From assembly GCA_950022495.1 (NCBI GenBank), contig CATLLJ010000001.1, positions 218,589 to 269,248 of the forward strand: DNA of 50,660 nt, read 5' to 3'. This DNA is from an uncultured bacterium. Its GTDB lineage: Bacteria > Cyanobacteriota > Vampirovibrionia > Gastranaerophilales > Gastranaerophilaceae. Below are positions 17,247 to 26,762 of this stretch, in pieces. Below the pieces are notes generated by a model. It searched no databases. It was given only the letters and a program-made list of their open reading frames with translations, and was not told where the DNA came from. How positions within the stretch are numbered: the first letter of the stretch is position 1; every line of letters begins with the position of its first letter. The position numbers and the translations under genes are program-made.

Positions 17247-19137
17247 TCTTTACTCTATCCATAATTTGTTCGAATTCTTTTTCATCGATAGTTTCTTTAT
17301 CAAGAAGTTCTCGTGAAATTGCTTCCAGCATATCGCGATTTTCATTTAGCAATCTTTTTGCCAGTTCGTATCTTTCATCAACAATATGTTTTATTTCCTG
17401 ATCGATTTCATAAGCAACCTGTTCAGAATAATCTCTCTGGTGACCAAAGTCTCTGCCCATAAATACATTTTCTTGGTTTTTACCGTATGCCATATTACCA
17501 AGCTTGTCAGACATACCCCATGCAGTTACCATTTTACGAGCCATATCAGTTACGTTGATTAAATCTTGAGAAGCACCTGTGCTGACTTTATCTTTGCCGT
17601 AAACAATTTCTTCTGCTGCACGTCCGCCAAGAGATACTGCAATTTTAGCAAGTAACTTAGCTTTGCTTACGTGAACTTTTTCATCTTTAGGTCTTGTCCA
17701 TGTAACACCTAAAGCCATTCCTCGAGGAATAATTGAAACTTTATGAAGTTCATTAGCATCAGGTAATAATTTATCAATCAACGCGTGACCAACTTCGTGA
17801 TATGAAGTTAATTCTTTATCTTCATCAGTTAAGACACGGCTTTTCTTTTCTACACCTGCAATAACTCTATCAATTGAAGAATCTACATCTTCCATTGTAA
17901 TTTTATCTTGACCTTTGCGGGCAGCAAGAAGAGCTGATTCATTTAGTAAGTTTTGCAAATCAGCACCTGTGAATCCAGGGGTTCTCTTTGCTAAAACTTT
18001 TAAATCAACATCTTTATCTAATTTTTTATTTTTTGCATGAACTTCCAAAATCTGTTCTCGGCCCTTAACATCAGGAGCATTGATATAAATCTGTCTATCA
18101 AAACGACCCGGTCTTAAAAGTGCATTGTCTAAAATGTCAGGTCTGTTAGTAGCTGCAATAACAATAATATTTGTATTAACATCAAAACCGTCCATTTCAA
18201 CAAGCAACTGGTTAAGAGTTTGTTCTCTTTCGTCGTGTCCACCGCCTAAACCGGCACCACGCTGACGTCCGACAGCATCAATTTCATCAATAAATATAAT
18301 ACAAGGCTGATGTTTTTTAGCTTGTTCAAACAAATCTCTTACACGGCTTGCACCAACACCAACAAACATTTCAACAAAGTCAGAACCTGAAATTGAGAAA
18401 AACGGCACGCTTGCTTCTCCGGCAACAGCTTTTGCCATTAAGGTTTTACCTGTACCAGGAGGACCTACAAGAAGTACACCTTTAGGAATTTTAGCACCGA
18501 GTTTCATATATTTTTCGCCATTTTTCAAAAAGTCAACGATTTCTTCAAGTTCTTTTTTCTCTTCATCAATACCTGCAACATCTTTAAATGTTGTTTTAAC
18601 TTTAGAATCCAAAAGCATTTTTGCTTTACTCTTACCAAAAGACATTGCTTGAGAGCCGCCTGCTTGAATAGCTTTTATCATCAAACCCAAAGAAATTATT
18701 GCAAACAGAACAATAATAAATGTACCGATATTACCTGCAAGCTGATTGGTTTCAGGTGCTTTTTTTACTGTGATATCAGCTTCTGAAGAGTTTAATTTAT
18801 TCATCAATTCTTCATCATTTACAGGAATTTGAACTTTATACTGAAATAATGGAGCCTGAGACGGTTTTGAGTCAGGGTTCAAAAATGGAGAAGTTAAATC
18901 TTTACCTGAAGATTTCTGTGCATTTTTTTGCTCCGGCTGTTCTTTAGGTACGGCAATAATCATATCGTCAAATTTTTCAATTTTAGAAAATTCTTTATTT
19001 TCTAATTTCTGAAGAAAATTTGTATATGAAATTTCAGAAGTATTAGTAGTCGGCCCACCCATAAATATGGTTGAAATAAACACCAGAACTACAATCCCCA
19101 GAATTACGTACATACCCATAGATTGACTTTTATTCAT
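17233..19137 (-). CDS. ftsH: ATP-dependent zinc metalloprotease FtsH
   Basis: A 634-residue membrane-bound AAA+ protease for quality control of membrane and regulatory proteins. It has two membrane segments (about residues 8-26 and 135-157), Walker A GPPGTGKT at 225-232, Walker [12 protein letters not shown], the second region of homology with [20 protein letters not shown], and zinc motif HEVGH with His447, Glu448 and His451. The periplasmic loop is long and Gln/Lys/Ser-rich. The start has an AAAGG site. Downstream overlap with acsD is unusual. Confidence 0.97.
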   Translation of the reverse strand: MNKSQSMGMYVILGIVVLVFISTIFMGGPTTNTSEISYTNFLQKLENKEFSKIEKFDDMIIAVPKEQPEQKNAQKSSGKDLTSPFLNPDSKPSQAPLFQYKVQIPVNDEELMNKLNSSEADITVKKAPETNQLAGNIGTFIIVLFAIISLGLMIKAIQAGGSQAMSFGKSKAKMLLDSKVKTTFKDVAGIDEEKKELEEIVDFLKNGEKYMKLGAKIPKGVLLVGPPGTGKTLMAKAVAGEASVPFFSISGSDFVEMFVGVGASRVRDLFEQAKKHQPCIIFIDEIDAVGRQRGAGLGGGHDEREQTLNQLLVEMDGFDVNTNIIVIAATNRPDILDNALLRPGRFDRQIYINAPDVKGREQILEVHAKNKKLDKDVDLKVLAKRTPGFTGADLQNLLNESALLAARKGQDKITMEDVDSSIDRVIAGVEKKSRVLTDEDKELTSYHEVGHALIDKLLPDANELHKVSIIPRGMALGVTWTRPKDEKVHVSKAKLLAKIAVSLGGRAAEEIVYGKDKVSTGASQDLINVTDMARKMVTAWGMSDKLGNMAYGKNQENVFMGRDFGHQRDYSEQVAYEIDQEIKHIVDERYELAKRLLNENRDMLEAISRELLDKETIDEKEFEQIMDRVKSERA

Positions 19138-19178
19138 GTATATAACCTTTCAAAATATATATTAAAACTCTCTTCAAA

Positions 19179-19207
19179 ATTATAACTTAAAAAGGCGGAA
19201 ATGTGAA
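19179..19207 (-). promoter_or_regulatory. Promoter of the ftsH-acsD-acsC operon
   Basis: On the minus strand, TTCACA (19202-19207) and TATAAT (19179-19184) with a 17-bp spacer, about 40 nt before the ftsH ATG. Confidence 0.7.
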
Positions 19208-19268
19208 GAGGTAAAAGCATTGTTTACGTTCAAATTTTCGCTTTTAAATATTAATATTTATACAGGTG

Positions 19269-19649
19269 TTATCCTTCTACATTCAAAATTGAAGTTTGCC
19301 CTTTATAGCATTTAACTTTAACATCTCTTATTTTAGATTGGCATTCAAAAATATCAAACAGAGTAAGTTCAATTTGTCTTTCAAATTCTGAAATTTGTGC
19401 CTGAGTAAGTCCTACTTGAGCCTTTTTATATTCTAATTTAGAAAGAGTTCTTTTCAAACGTTTCAAATCTTGATTTAAGATTTTTATTTCTGCCTTCGAT
19501 GCTGCATCTAATTTTAAAAGCGGTTTATTGAAACCTTTCAATGGTACTAATTTTCTTTGAATACCATTTTTCAATAATTGACGCATTTCACCGGTCATAA
19601 CACGAATATCGCCATTAATTGTTGAAACCACACATCTTGTATAATCCAT
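19269..19649 (-). CDS. Small coiled-coil hypothetical protein
   Basis: A 126-residue protein of unknown family. Residues about 50-105 form a Lys/Leu/Gln-rich coiled coil (KAEIKILNQDLKRLKRTLSKLEYKK... to QIELTLFDIFECQSKIRD). There is no signal peptide or membrane segment. It lies 92 nt downstream of gcvPA in the same direction; an inverted repeat TTTTCAGT/ACTGAAAA (19665-19672/19697-19704) sits between them, so it may be transcribed separately. Confidence 0.7.
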   Translation of the reverse strand: MDYTRCVVSTINGDIRVMTGEMRQLLKNGIQRKLVPLKGFNKPLLKLDAASKAEIKILNQDLKRLKRTLSKLEYKKAQVGLTQAQISEFERQIELTLFDIFECQSKIRDVKVKCYKGQTSILNVEG

Positions 19650-19741
19650 AAGGAAACCCTTTCATTTTCAGTTTATTTTTCAAACTTATAAACTTCACTG
19701 AAAATAAAAATTTCCCTTTTTTCATTAAACATTAAGAAAAA

Positions 19742-20992
19742 TTAACAACTGACTAATGATACATATTTGTCAATTTCTTCTGCTGTATTCATTTCTGTTG
19801 CAGCAACAAGAACTCTTTTATCATCAAGTTTTATACCGGCAATAATTGTATTTTCTTTTAATTGTGCAAGAAATTCGTCTGCATTTGAAACTTCAATCAC
19901 AAATTCGTTGAAGAAATTTTTGTTTAATGTTTTAACACCTTTTTCTTGTAATTTTTTAGAAAGCAGGTGTGCATTTTTAGCTGATAAATATCCTGCCTGA
20001 CGGAAACCTTTTTCACCCATTACAGATAAATAAAGGGTTGCACAAAGCCCGATTAAAGCCTGATTAGAACAAATATTACTTGTAGCTTTTTCACGTTTAA
20101 TATGCTGTTCTCGTGTTTGAATAGTCAGACAGAATGCCTGCTTTCCATCTTTATCAAGAGTTCTTCCGGCTAATCTTCCAGGTAATTGTCTCATAAATTT
20201 TTCGCGGCAAGCCATAAATCCTGCACTTGGACCGCCGAAATTCATAGGAATTCCTAGAGTTTGAACATCTCCTACAACAATATCTGCACCATACTCAGAC
20301 GGTGGTTTGAGTATTGATAAAGTTGAAATATCACAACATACAACCAACAAACAATCCACTGCTTTTGGTTCAATAATTTCTCCGTAATAATTCGGAGTTT
20401 GAACTAACACGCAAGCATAATCACTAGTTACTGATGGAACGTCATCAACCCAGTCAACTTCTATTGACTGAGATGTTGTATATGTTTCTATTATTTTTTT
20501 ATATTCAGGGTTGATAGAATTTAGTACACAAACCCTATATTTTTTAGCAATTCGGCAAGCCATCAAAATAGCTTCAGCACAAGCAGTACCTGCATCATAA
20601 ACTGTAGCATTTGCAATATCCATGCCGGTTAGACGGCAAATCATTGTTTGGAATTCATACATAACCTGCAATGTGCCCTGTGAAATTTCAGGCTGATAAG
20701 GAGTATAGGCTGTATTAAATTCAAAACGACCTACAACTTGAGAAATACAAGCCGGTACGAATTTGTTATACATTCCGCCGCCCATAAAACTTATATAGTC
20801 AGATTTATTTTCACGTGCAAGATTTTTGACAGTTCTTTGAGTTTCCATTTCACTCAAACCATCCGGTAAATCTAATATTTTCATTCTGACAGACTCAGGA
20901 ATTTGAGCAAATAACTCTTCTGTATTTTGTATGCCTATAGCTTCACACATTTGTTTTGTTGTTTCTTCGTTGTGTACTAAAAAATTCTTCAT
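19742..20992 (-). CDS. gcvPA: Glycine dehydrogenase (decarboxylating) subunit 1
   Basis: The N-terminal half of the split P-protein of the glycine cleavage system, 416 residues. Family blocks include SFMGGGMYNKFVPACISQ, FNTAYTPYQPEISQGTLQVMYEFQTMI, DAGTACAEAILMACR, GDVQTLGIPMNFGGPSAGFMA and TREQHIKREKATSNICSNQAL. The pyridoxal-phosphate lysine resides on subunit 2 (gcvPB), which is not in this window. It starts 2 nt after gcvH and forms an operon with gcvT and gcvH. Confidence 0.95.
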   Translation of the reverse strand: MKNFLVHNEETTKQMCEAIGIQNTEELFAQIPESVRMKILDLPDGLSEMETQRTVKNLARENKSDYISFMGGGMYNKFVPACISQVVGRFEFNTAYTPYQPEISQGTLQVMYEFQTMICRLTGMDIANATVYDAGTACAEAILMACRIAKKYRVCVLNSINPEYKKIIETYTTSQSIEVDWVDDVPSVTSDYACVLVQTPNYYGEIIEPKAVDCLLVVCCDISTLSILKPPSEYGADIVVGDVQTLGIPMNFGGPSAGFMACREKFMRQLPGRLAGRTLDKDGKQAFCLTIQTREQHIKREKATSNICSNQALIGLCATLYLSVMGEKGFRQAGYLSAKNAHLLSKKLQEKGVKTLNKNFFNEFVIEVSNADEFLAQLKENTIIAGIKLDDKRVLVAATEMNTAEEIDKYVSLVSC

Positions 20993-20994
20993 TA

Positions 20995-21372
20995 TTATTC
21001 CAATTCTTCTTTATAATCTGCGTATGTTAATAAATCTGCGTATTCATCTTCTCCTGCGGTTGGTTCAACTTTAACCAGCCAGCCATTTTCGTAGCAGTCG
21101 TCATTTAAAGATTCAGGAGCATCAACAAGAGCACTGTTAACTTCAACAATCTTACCGCTAATCGGCATATAAATTTCAGATGCAGCTTTTACAGATTCAA
21201 TATTTGCAAAAGTATCGCCTTTAGAAAATTCATCACCGACTTCAGGAAGTTCTAAAAACACAATATCACCTAGCTGTTCTATAGCATAATCTGTTAAACC
21301 GACAGTACATGTATCACCTTTTAAAATATATTCATGTGATTTTGTACATAAAATCTTTTCCGTAAAACTCAT
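20995..21372 (-). CDS. gcvH: Glycine cleavage system H protein
   Basis: A 125-residue lipoyl carrier shuttling the aminomethyl group between P, T and L proteins. The lipoylated lysine is Lys62 in ESVKAASE. The flanking IGLTDYAxxxLGD-type block is present as VGLTDYAIEQLGDIVFLELPEVG, and NGWLVKVEP occurs near the C-terminus. Full length. It lies between gcvT (39-nt gap) and gcvPA (2-nt gap). Confidence 0.97.
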   Translation of the reverse strand: MSFTEKILCTKSHEYILKGDTCTVGLTDYAIEQLGDIVFLELPEVGDEFSKGDTFANIESVKAASEIYMPISGKIVEVNSALVDAPESLNDDCYENGWLVKVEPTAGEDEYADLLTYADYKEELE

Positions 21373-21411
21373 TCTATTTTCTCCTTTTATTAAATTTTAA
21401 TATTATAAAAA

Positions 21412-22512
21412 TTATACCCTGTTTCGTTTTTCGACAAACGGTCTTTTAACTACTTTAGCATCATGTAGTTTTTCTCTTATCATAACTTGAATAATTGCTC
21501 CGGTGCAAATTTCTTTGTTATTTTTTACATAAGCGAGTGCAATATTTTTACCGGTACTCGGGGAAACACAACCACTTGTAACATGACCGGCTTTTTCACC
21601 ATTAAAATATACATCATAACCGTGACGGGCAATGTTTCTATCAAGCATTTCAAGCCCGACAAGTTTTTTAGAAACACCATTAGCAATTTGGTTCATTATA
21701 ACTTCTTTACCGTTATAATCTGAGATTTTATCTTTAGGAACAGACCATGATAGACCTGCTTCAATTGGTGTTGTATCTTCATCTAAATCATTGCCGTAGA
21801 GATGTAACGCAGCTTCTAATCTAAGCGTATCTCTTGCCCCAAGTCCAATCGGTTTAATACCAAATTCTTCACCTTTTTCCAAAATTTTATCCCATAGAAA
21901 TTCTGAATACTCATTTTCAACAAGTAATTCAAATCCATCCTCTCCTGTATAACCTGTGCGGGAAGCCAGAAGTTTGACACCTTCAATAACTGCAGGTTTT
22001 ATGGTAAATGATTTTTGGTTTTCAATATTATAGCCCATTTTGCGTACTAAATCGATAGCTTTAGGCCCCTGAATTGCAAGAAGTGAATAATTATGAGACT
22101 GGTTATCGATTTTAACATCCATTCCGCGTTTATTGCGGACAATCCAGTTCAAATCCTCATCAATTCTTGAAGCATTACAAATAACAAGATAATTTTCAAT
22201 ACCGAGTTTATAAATAATCAAGTCGTCAATAAGTCCGCCGTTCTGGTTTGGAAGCTGACAATAAACAGCTTTTTCATAATCCAATTTTGTTATATCCTGA
22301 GGAACAATTTTATTCAAAAATACTGTTGCATCTTTTCCGGATACAAAGACTTCACCCATGTGCGAAACATCAAACAAACCCACATTTTCACGAACTGTTT
22401 TATGCTCTTCAATAATAGATGAATACTGAACCGGCATATGCCAGCCTGCAAAATCTACCATTTTAGCTCCTAATTTAACGTGTTTATCATGCAAGTATGT
22501 ATGTTTAACCAT
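21412..22512 (-). CDS. gcvT: Aminomethyltransferase (glycine cleavage T protein)
   Basis: A 366-residue enzyme transferring the methylene group from lipoyl-GcvH to tetrahydrofolate, releasing ammonia. The folate-binding fold shows MVDFAGWHMPVQYSSIIEEHKTVRENVGLFDVSHMGE at the start, LLAIQGPKA, RTGYTGEDGFELL, the GLGARDTLRLEAALHLYGNDLDEDTTPIEAGLSW block and VTSGCVSPSTGKNIALAYV. First gene of the gcvT-gcvH-gcvPA operon. The 5,10-methylene-THF it makes could, after reduction, feed the neighbouring corrinoid methyl carrier; this link is inference. Confidence 0.97.
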   Translation of the reverse strand: MVKHTYLHDKHVKLGAKMVDFAGWHMPVQYSSIIEEHKTVRENVGLFDVSHMGEVFVSGKDATVFLNKIVPQDITKLDYEKAVYCQLPNQNGGLIDDLIIYKLGIENYLVICNASRIDEDLNWIVRNKRGMDVKIDNQSHNYSLLAIQGPKAIDLVRKMGYNIENQKSFTIKPAVIEGVKLLASRTGYTGEDGFELLVENEYSEFLWDKILEKGEEFGIKPIGLGARDTLRLEAALHLYGNDLDEDTTPIEAGLSWSVPKDKISDYNGKEVIMNQIANGVSKKLVGLEMLDRNIARHGYDVYFNGEKAGHVTSGCVSPSTGKNIALAYVKNNKEICTGAIIQVMIREKLHDAKVVKRPFVEKRNRV

Positions 22513-22540
22513 AATTATTTAATCCCCCTCAATTTCTTTT

Positions 22541-22569
22541 ATTTTCTGCTCAAATCGCATTTTTGTCAA
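22541..22569 (-). promoter_or_regulatory. Promoter of the gcv operon
   Basis: On the minus strand, TTGACA (22564-22569) and GAAAAT (22541-22546) with a 17-bp spacer. The leader is short, and no glycine riboswitch fold is visible between it and gcvT. Confidence 0.65.
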
Positions 22570-22602
22570 TGATATATTTAGTTTCTATAAGTTTATTTTT
22601 AT

Positions 22603-22730
22603 AAAAAAAAGAGCCTCAATGAGGCTCGTTGGAATTAAGAATAGCTGGAAGTATGAAAAAGATTATCTACATTAAAACGTTCACATAGATTTTTATCTAT
22701 TCCCTGATTGGAGAATTTTATCCATATAAA
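22603..22730 (-). ncRNA. Candidate minus-strand small RNA ending in an orphan terminator
   Basis: The 22513-22808 gap holds a strong minus-strand terminator: GAGCCTC stem (22611-22617/22621-22627) with a T-run on the minus strand (22603-22610). It lies upstream of the gcv promoter, and no minus-strand gene precedes it, since the neighbour at 22809 is on the plus strand. A second hairpin (22685-22700, ATAGAT/ATCTAT) lies before it. A 10-codon frame is also present but looks fortuitous. The 5' end of the proposed RNA (near 22730) is a guess. Confidence 0.35.
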
Positions 22731-22808
22731 ATTAATCGTTTTTGATACTTTTTATTGCCTGTTTATGTTATTGTTATCCTGTAAATAATAAACTTCAGAG
22801 GTTATAAA

Positions 22809-23519
22809 ATGAATAAGAATTACGTTTTCGGATTGATAATAGGACTTATTTTTATAGCACTTTTCTCATGGTATTTGTCATTTTCTGACGAGAAAAATGC
22901 AGAAAAAGAAAATGCATTGATACCTAAAATTGGTCAAAAATTATGGACTTATCACATGAATAAACACATCTGGAGAGAATACAATAAACATGACGAAGAT
23001 GATTCAAAAGATACTATAATTTTACAGGTACAGGAACCGGTAGGTAATGGCGGTTACACGTCATATCACATACTTACAGGCAACGGACAGGTTCCTAAAG
23101 AAGATGTATGGATTGGTGAAGGCAGCGAAGAATTTTTAATAGATAAAAAATTGTATTCGTACTATCCTAAAACTTTTGAATTTTATGAAATTATATTTAA
23201 CGGGGTTCAATTCGTACCTAGAAAACTAAAAATCGAAGAAGTAGAAAAATTATTAAAAGGTTACGAAATCATAAAAGTCTCAGAATTAAAGAAAAATAAA
23301 ATACAATTAAAACGTACAATTACCAATAATAAATTTATGGTAATAAATGATGGCAATATAAATTTCTACAAATATTACATCATTCCAAATGACAGTAAAA
23401 AAATGGAAATAGATAGATTTTCAAACCAGTTTAAAGTTTCTGAAAAAGTAGAAATTAGAATACAAAGACTGGAAGGATGTTCTAAAGCTTATCCTTGTTA
23501 TGATATAAATATAGAGTAA
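22809..23519 (+). CDS. Membrane-anchored hypothetical protein, 236 aa
   Basis: Residues 5-24 form an N-terminal signal anchor (YVFGLIIGLIFIALFSWYLS). The rest is a soluble, Lys/Glu/Tyr-rich extracytoplasmic domain with alternating strands (ILQVQEPVGNGGYTSYHIL, YYPKTFEFYEIIFNGVQFVP) and two Cys near the C-terminus (GCSKAYPC) that could form a disulfide. No family recognised. The ATG follows CAGAGG. It ends 16 nt before hemW and probably shares its transcript. Confidence 0.7.
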   Translation: MNKNYVFGLIIGLIFIALFSWYLSFSDEKNAEKENALIPKIGQKLWTYHMNKHIWREYNKHDEDDSKDTIILQVQEPVGNGGYTSYHILTGNGQVPKEDVWIGEGSEEFLIDKKLYSYYPKTFEFYEIIFNGVQFVPRKLKIEEVEKLLKGYEIIKVSELKKNKIQLKRTITNNKFMVINDGNINFYKYYIIPNDSKKMEIDRFSNQFKVSEKVEIRIQRLEGCSKAYPCYDINIE

Positions 23520-23535
23520 TTCAGGGTAAAACTCT

Positions 23536-24624
23536 ATGACCGCAAGTGTTTACATACATATTCCGTTTTGCAAATCAAAATGCCACTATTGTTCATTTGT
23601 TTCTTTTAATAAACTCGATTTAAAAAAACAATATTTAACGTCGTTATCGCAAGAAATAAAACAAAACTACAAAGGCGAAACTTTAAAGACATTATATTTC
23701 GGAGGCGGCACCCCTTCTGTTCTGTCGGCAGAAGAATTTCAATTCTTGTTAAATCATTTTAAAGTTAGCGATAAGACAGAAATAACAACCGAACTAAATC
23801 CTGATGACTGCAATCTTGAATATCTCAAAGGATTGAAAGACATCGGAATAAACAGAATAAGTTTAGGCTGTCAAACATTTGATGATAAAATCTTAAAACA
23901 AATCAACCGCCGTCATAGTGCAAAACAGGTTATTCAAGCTGTAGAAGAGGCGAAAGCTGCAGGATTTCAGAACATCAGCTTGGACTTTATTTACGGTTTG
24001 CCTGAACAAACATCGGAAATGTTTTATAACGATTTAAAACAAGCTGTTTCCCTTGGAGTTCAACACATTTCATTGTATGGATTAAAACTTGAAGAAGGTT
24101 CTTATTTTTATAATCATAAATCTGAAAACTTACCGGATGATGATTTGCAGGCTGATATGTACATTGGAGCAATAGAACTTTTGACAGGCTCAGGGTTTGA
24201 ACACTATGAAGTCAGCAATTTTTCACTGCCGGATTTCTATTCTCGTCATAATATAACATACTGGAATAACGAAGAATACTATGGTTTTGGCGTTGCAGCA
24301 CACGGCTACACAAATGGCATAAGATACGGCAACAAAATCACAATAGAATCTTATATAGAAAATCCTAATGAACATTTGGAAACTAAAACTCTTTCTCATC
24401 AAGAAAAACTTGAAGAAGAAATTTTCCTTGGATTTCGGAAAATGAAAGGAATTGACATCAACCAGATAAATTCAAAATACGGGATAAATTTTGTTGAAAA
24501 ATATGAAAAAATTTTAAATAAATATGAAAAACTAAACTTACTTATCAAAACCAGCGAGGGATACAAATTCACACCGGAAGGTATTTTAGTAAGTAATGTT
24601 GTACTTGCTGATTTTATAGAATAA
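23536..24624 (+). CDS. hemW: Radical SAM heme chaperone HemW (HemN-like)
   Basis: A 362-residue radical SAM protein. The cluster motif C12-x3-C16-x2-C19 (CKSKCHYC) is followed by S-F, without the extra Cys of true coproporphyrinogen dehydrogenase HemN, so HemW is the better call. Also present are YFGGGTPSVL, TELNPDD, GINRISLGCQTFDDKILKQINRRH, DFIYGLPEQT and HYEVSNFSLPDFYSRHNITYW. HemW binds heme and delivers it to hemoproteins. It is adjacent to purB, which ends convergently with no intervening base. Confidence 0.92.
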   Translation: MTASVYIHIPFCKSKCHYCSFVSFNKLDLKKQYLTSLSQEIKQNYKGETLKTLYFGGGTPSVLSAEEFQFLLNHFKVSDKTEITTELNPDDCNLEYLKGLKDIGINRISLGCQTFDDKILKQINRRHSAKQVIQAVEEAKAAGFQNISLDFIYGLPEQTSEMFYNDLKQAVSLGVQHISLYGLKLEEGSYFYNHKSENLPDDDLQADMYIGAIELLTGSGFEHYEVSNFSLPDFYSRHNITYWNNEEYYGFGVAAHGYTNGIRYGNKITIESYIENPNEHLETKTLSHQEKLEEEIFLGFRKMKGIDINQINSKYGINFVEKYEKILNKYEKLNLLIKTSEGYKFTPEGILVSNVVLADFIE

Positions 24625-25917
24625 TTAGTCTAATATTCGAGAATAAATTTCACCAATATTTTTTAAGAAAGCCTGTTTATCAAAAATTTGCTCAATTTCC
24701 TCAGAAGAAAGAAGTTTTGTAATTTCAACATCATTCAACAAATTCGCTTTAAAATCTCCGTGGTTCTGAAATGCATCTAAAGCATTACGCTGAACAATAA
24801 CATAAGCTTCTTCTCTTGTTAAACCTTTAGCAACTAAAGATAAAAGCACTTTTTGCGAAAATACAATGCCGCCGAATTTGTCGGTATTCTTCAACATATT
24901 ATCTTTGTGAACAACAATATTTTCCATCAATCCGTTAAATCTGTTCAACATAAAATCGACCAAAATCAAACTATCAGGGAATATTATACGTTCTGCAGAA
25001 CTGTGCGAAATATCTCTTTCATGCCAGAGCGGAATATTTTCTAACGCCGCAATTGAATTTGCACGAACTACACGTGCCAAACCGCATAAATTTTCGCTTA
25101 ATACAGGATTTTTCTTATGAGGCATTGCAGAAGACCCCTTCTGACCTTTTCCAAAGCCTTCTTCCAATTCTAAAACTTCAGTTCTCTGCAAATGTCTGAT
25201 TTCTGTTGCAAACTGTTCCAGAACACTTACAATCAAAGCCAAAGACTGCATAAAGTATGCATGGTAATCTCTTGCAATAATTTGAGTAGAAATTCTTGCC
25301 GGTTTTAATCCTAAATTTTCACAGGTAACTTTTTCAATTTCAGTTGAGATATTACTATAAGTTCCAACAGGTCCTGAAATTTGCCCGACACGTATTTGTT
25401 CAAGTGCATGTGCAAAATTATCTCTTTGACGTTCTAATATATCAATCCAAGAACACATCTTCACACCAAAAGTCATAATTTCTGCATGTATTCCATGTGA
25501 ACGTCCGATACAAATAGTTTCACGATGAGCACCGGCAAGATTTTTTAAAGTTTGAATAACATTTTCCAAATCTTTTAAAATTATTTTACCGCTGTCTTGA
25601 ATTTGCAGTGCAAACGCAGTATCAATTACATCTGAACTGGTCAAGCCGACATGAACATATCTGCCCAAATCGCCAAGGCTTTCATTAACGCAGGTTAAAA
25701 ATGCAATAACATCATGTCTGACTTCTTTTTCAATCTCATCAATTCGTTCTACAGAAAATCTAGCCTTTTGACGTATTTGTTTTGCAGCCTCAGCAGGGAA
25801 AACTCCCAACTGTGCATAAGCGTCGCATACCGCAAGTTCTACATTCAGGTAGTAATCAAATTTGGAATTCAAGTCCCAAATTTTTGCCATTTCTTCTCGT
25901 GAATATCTTTCTATCAT
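24625..25917 (-). CDS. purB: Adenylosuccinate lyase
   Basis: A 430-residue fumarase-superfamily enzyme acting twice in purine synthesis, cleaving SAICAR and adenylosuccinate with release of fumarate. The signature loop GSSAMPHKKNP occupies residues 261-271. Other family blocks are MIERYSREEMAKIWDLNSKFDYYLNVE, VHVGLTSSDVIDTA, GRSHGIHAEIMTFG, and HERDISHSSAERIIFPD. Full length with the family-typical start. It is divergent from tyrA. Confidence 0.97.
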   Translation of the reverse strand: MIERYSREEMAKIWDLNSKFDYYLNVELAVCDAYAQLGVFPAEAAKQIRQKARFSVERIDEIEKEVRHDVIAFLTCVNESLGDLGRYVHVGLTSSDVIDTAFALQIQDSGKIILKDLENVIQTLKNLAGAHRETICIGRSHGIHAEIMTFGVKMCSWIDILERQRDNFAHALEQIRVGQISGPVGTYSNISTEIEKVTCENLGLKPARISTQIIARDYHAYFMQSLALIVSVLEQFATEIRHLQRTEVLELEEGFGKGQKGSSAMPHKKNPVLSENLCGLARVVRANSIAALENIPLWHERDISHSSAERIIFPDSLILVDFMLNRFNGLMENIVVHKDNMLKNTDKFGGIVFSQKVLLSLVAKGLTREEAYVIVQRNALDAFQNHGDFKANLLNDVEITKLLSSEEIEQIFDKQAFLKNIGEIYSRILD

Positions 25918-25998
25918 AGTTTCATTTTATCATGAACAATATATTATTGTTGCAAAGTTCTAACGTCAATGATATTATACCTGTGAAGAGAGGTTATT

Positions 25999-26757
25999 AT
26001 GAAAATTGGTGTTATTGGTTTAGGGCTTATCGGAGGTTCAATTTTTAAGGATTTGAAAAAGCTCAATTATGATGTAATTGCGGTTTCTAAATCTCAAAAC
26101 GGTGAAAATATTTATAAATCCTACGAAGATTTAAAAGATCGTGATTTAATTTTTGTCTGCTCGCCAATGAACAAAACTCTCGATATTCTTGATGAATTAG
26201 AAAACTATTTAACACCGGGAACAATTGTTACCGATGTTTGTTCAATAAAAAGTTTTGTCAGCAAAAAAGAACGACCTTATAAATTTATTCCATCTCATCC
26301 AATGGCAGGTACAGAACATAAAGGCTATGAGAACTCATTTGAAGGGCTTTTCAAAGGTGCAAAATGGGTTATAACACCTATATTTGCAGAAGATGAAAAA
26401 CTTGTAGAAATTATTAAACAACTCGGGGCAACCCCTATTATTACAACACCTGAAAAACACGACGAAGCAGTTGCACTAATTTCACACATGCCAATGGTTA
26501 TTGCCCAGGCAATATTCAAAACGGCACAGGAAAATGAATTAGCACTTCAAATTGCATCATCAGGATTTAGAGACATGACACGTCTTGCTATGTCTAATAC
26601 AGAAATGGCAAATGATATGGTGCAAATGAATTCTGAAAATATTCAAACAAGTATTTTAAAACTATACAAAGCAATTGGCGATTTAACTAATTCAAATTAC
26701 CTTGAACAGATAAATGAAATTAAATCAAATCGCCAATTGATGTTTATTAAAAATTGA
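25999..26757 (+). CDS. tyrA: Prephenate dehydrogenase
   Basis: A 252-residue NAD-dependent oxidoreductase of tyrosine synthesis. The Rossmann loop is GLGLIGGS (residues 7-14), with TDVCSIKS and the substrate motif SHPMAGTEHKGYENS containing His100, plus ISHMPMVIAQAIF and ASSGFRDMTRLAMSN. It is short, with no C-terminal ACT domain, so it is probably not feedback-regulated through an ACT module. The ATG has a GAGAGG site. Confidence 0.93.
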   Translation: MKIGVIGLGLIGGSIFKDLKKLNYDVIAVSKSQNGENIYKSYEDLKDRDLIFVCSPMNKTLDILDELENYLTPGTIVTDVCSIKSFVSKKERPYKFIPSHPMAGTEHKGYENSFEGLFKGAKWVITPIFAEDEKLVEIIKQLGATPIITTPEKHDEAVALISHMPMVIAQAIFKTAQENELALQIASSGFRDMTRLAMSNTEMANDMVQMNSENIQTSILKLYKAIGDLTNSNYLEQINEIKSNRQLMFIKN

Positions 26758-26762
26758 TTTTA

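Noticed and set aside
22513-22610. Glycine riboswitch ahead of gcvT
   Set aside because: The leader between promoter and gene is too short and lacks the paired aptamer motifs.
23536-24624. Coproporphyrinogen III dehydrogenase (HemN)
   Set aside because: The cluster motif lacks the additional Cys of HemN and fits HemW.
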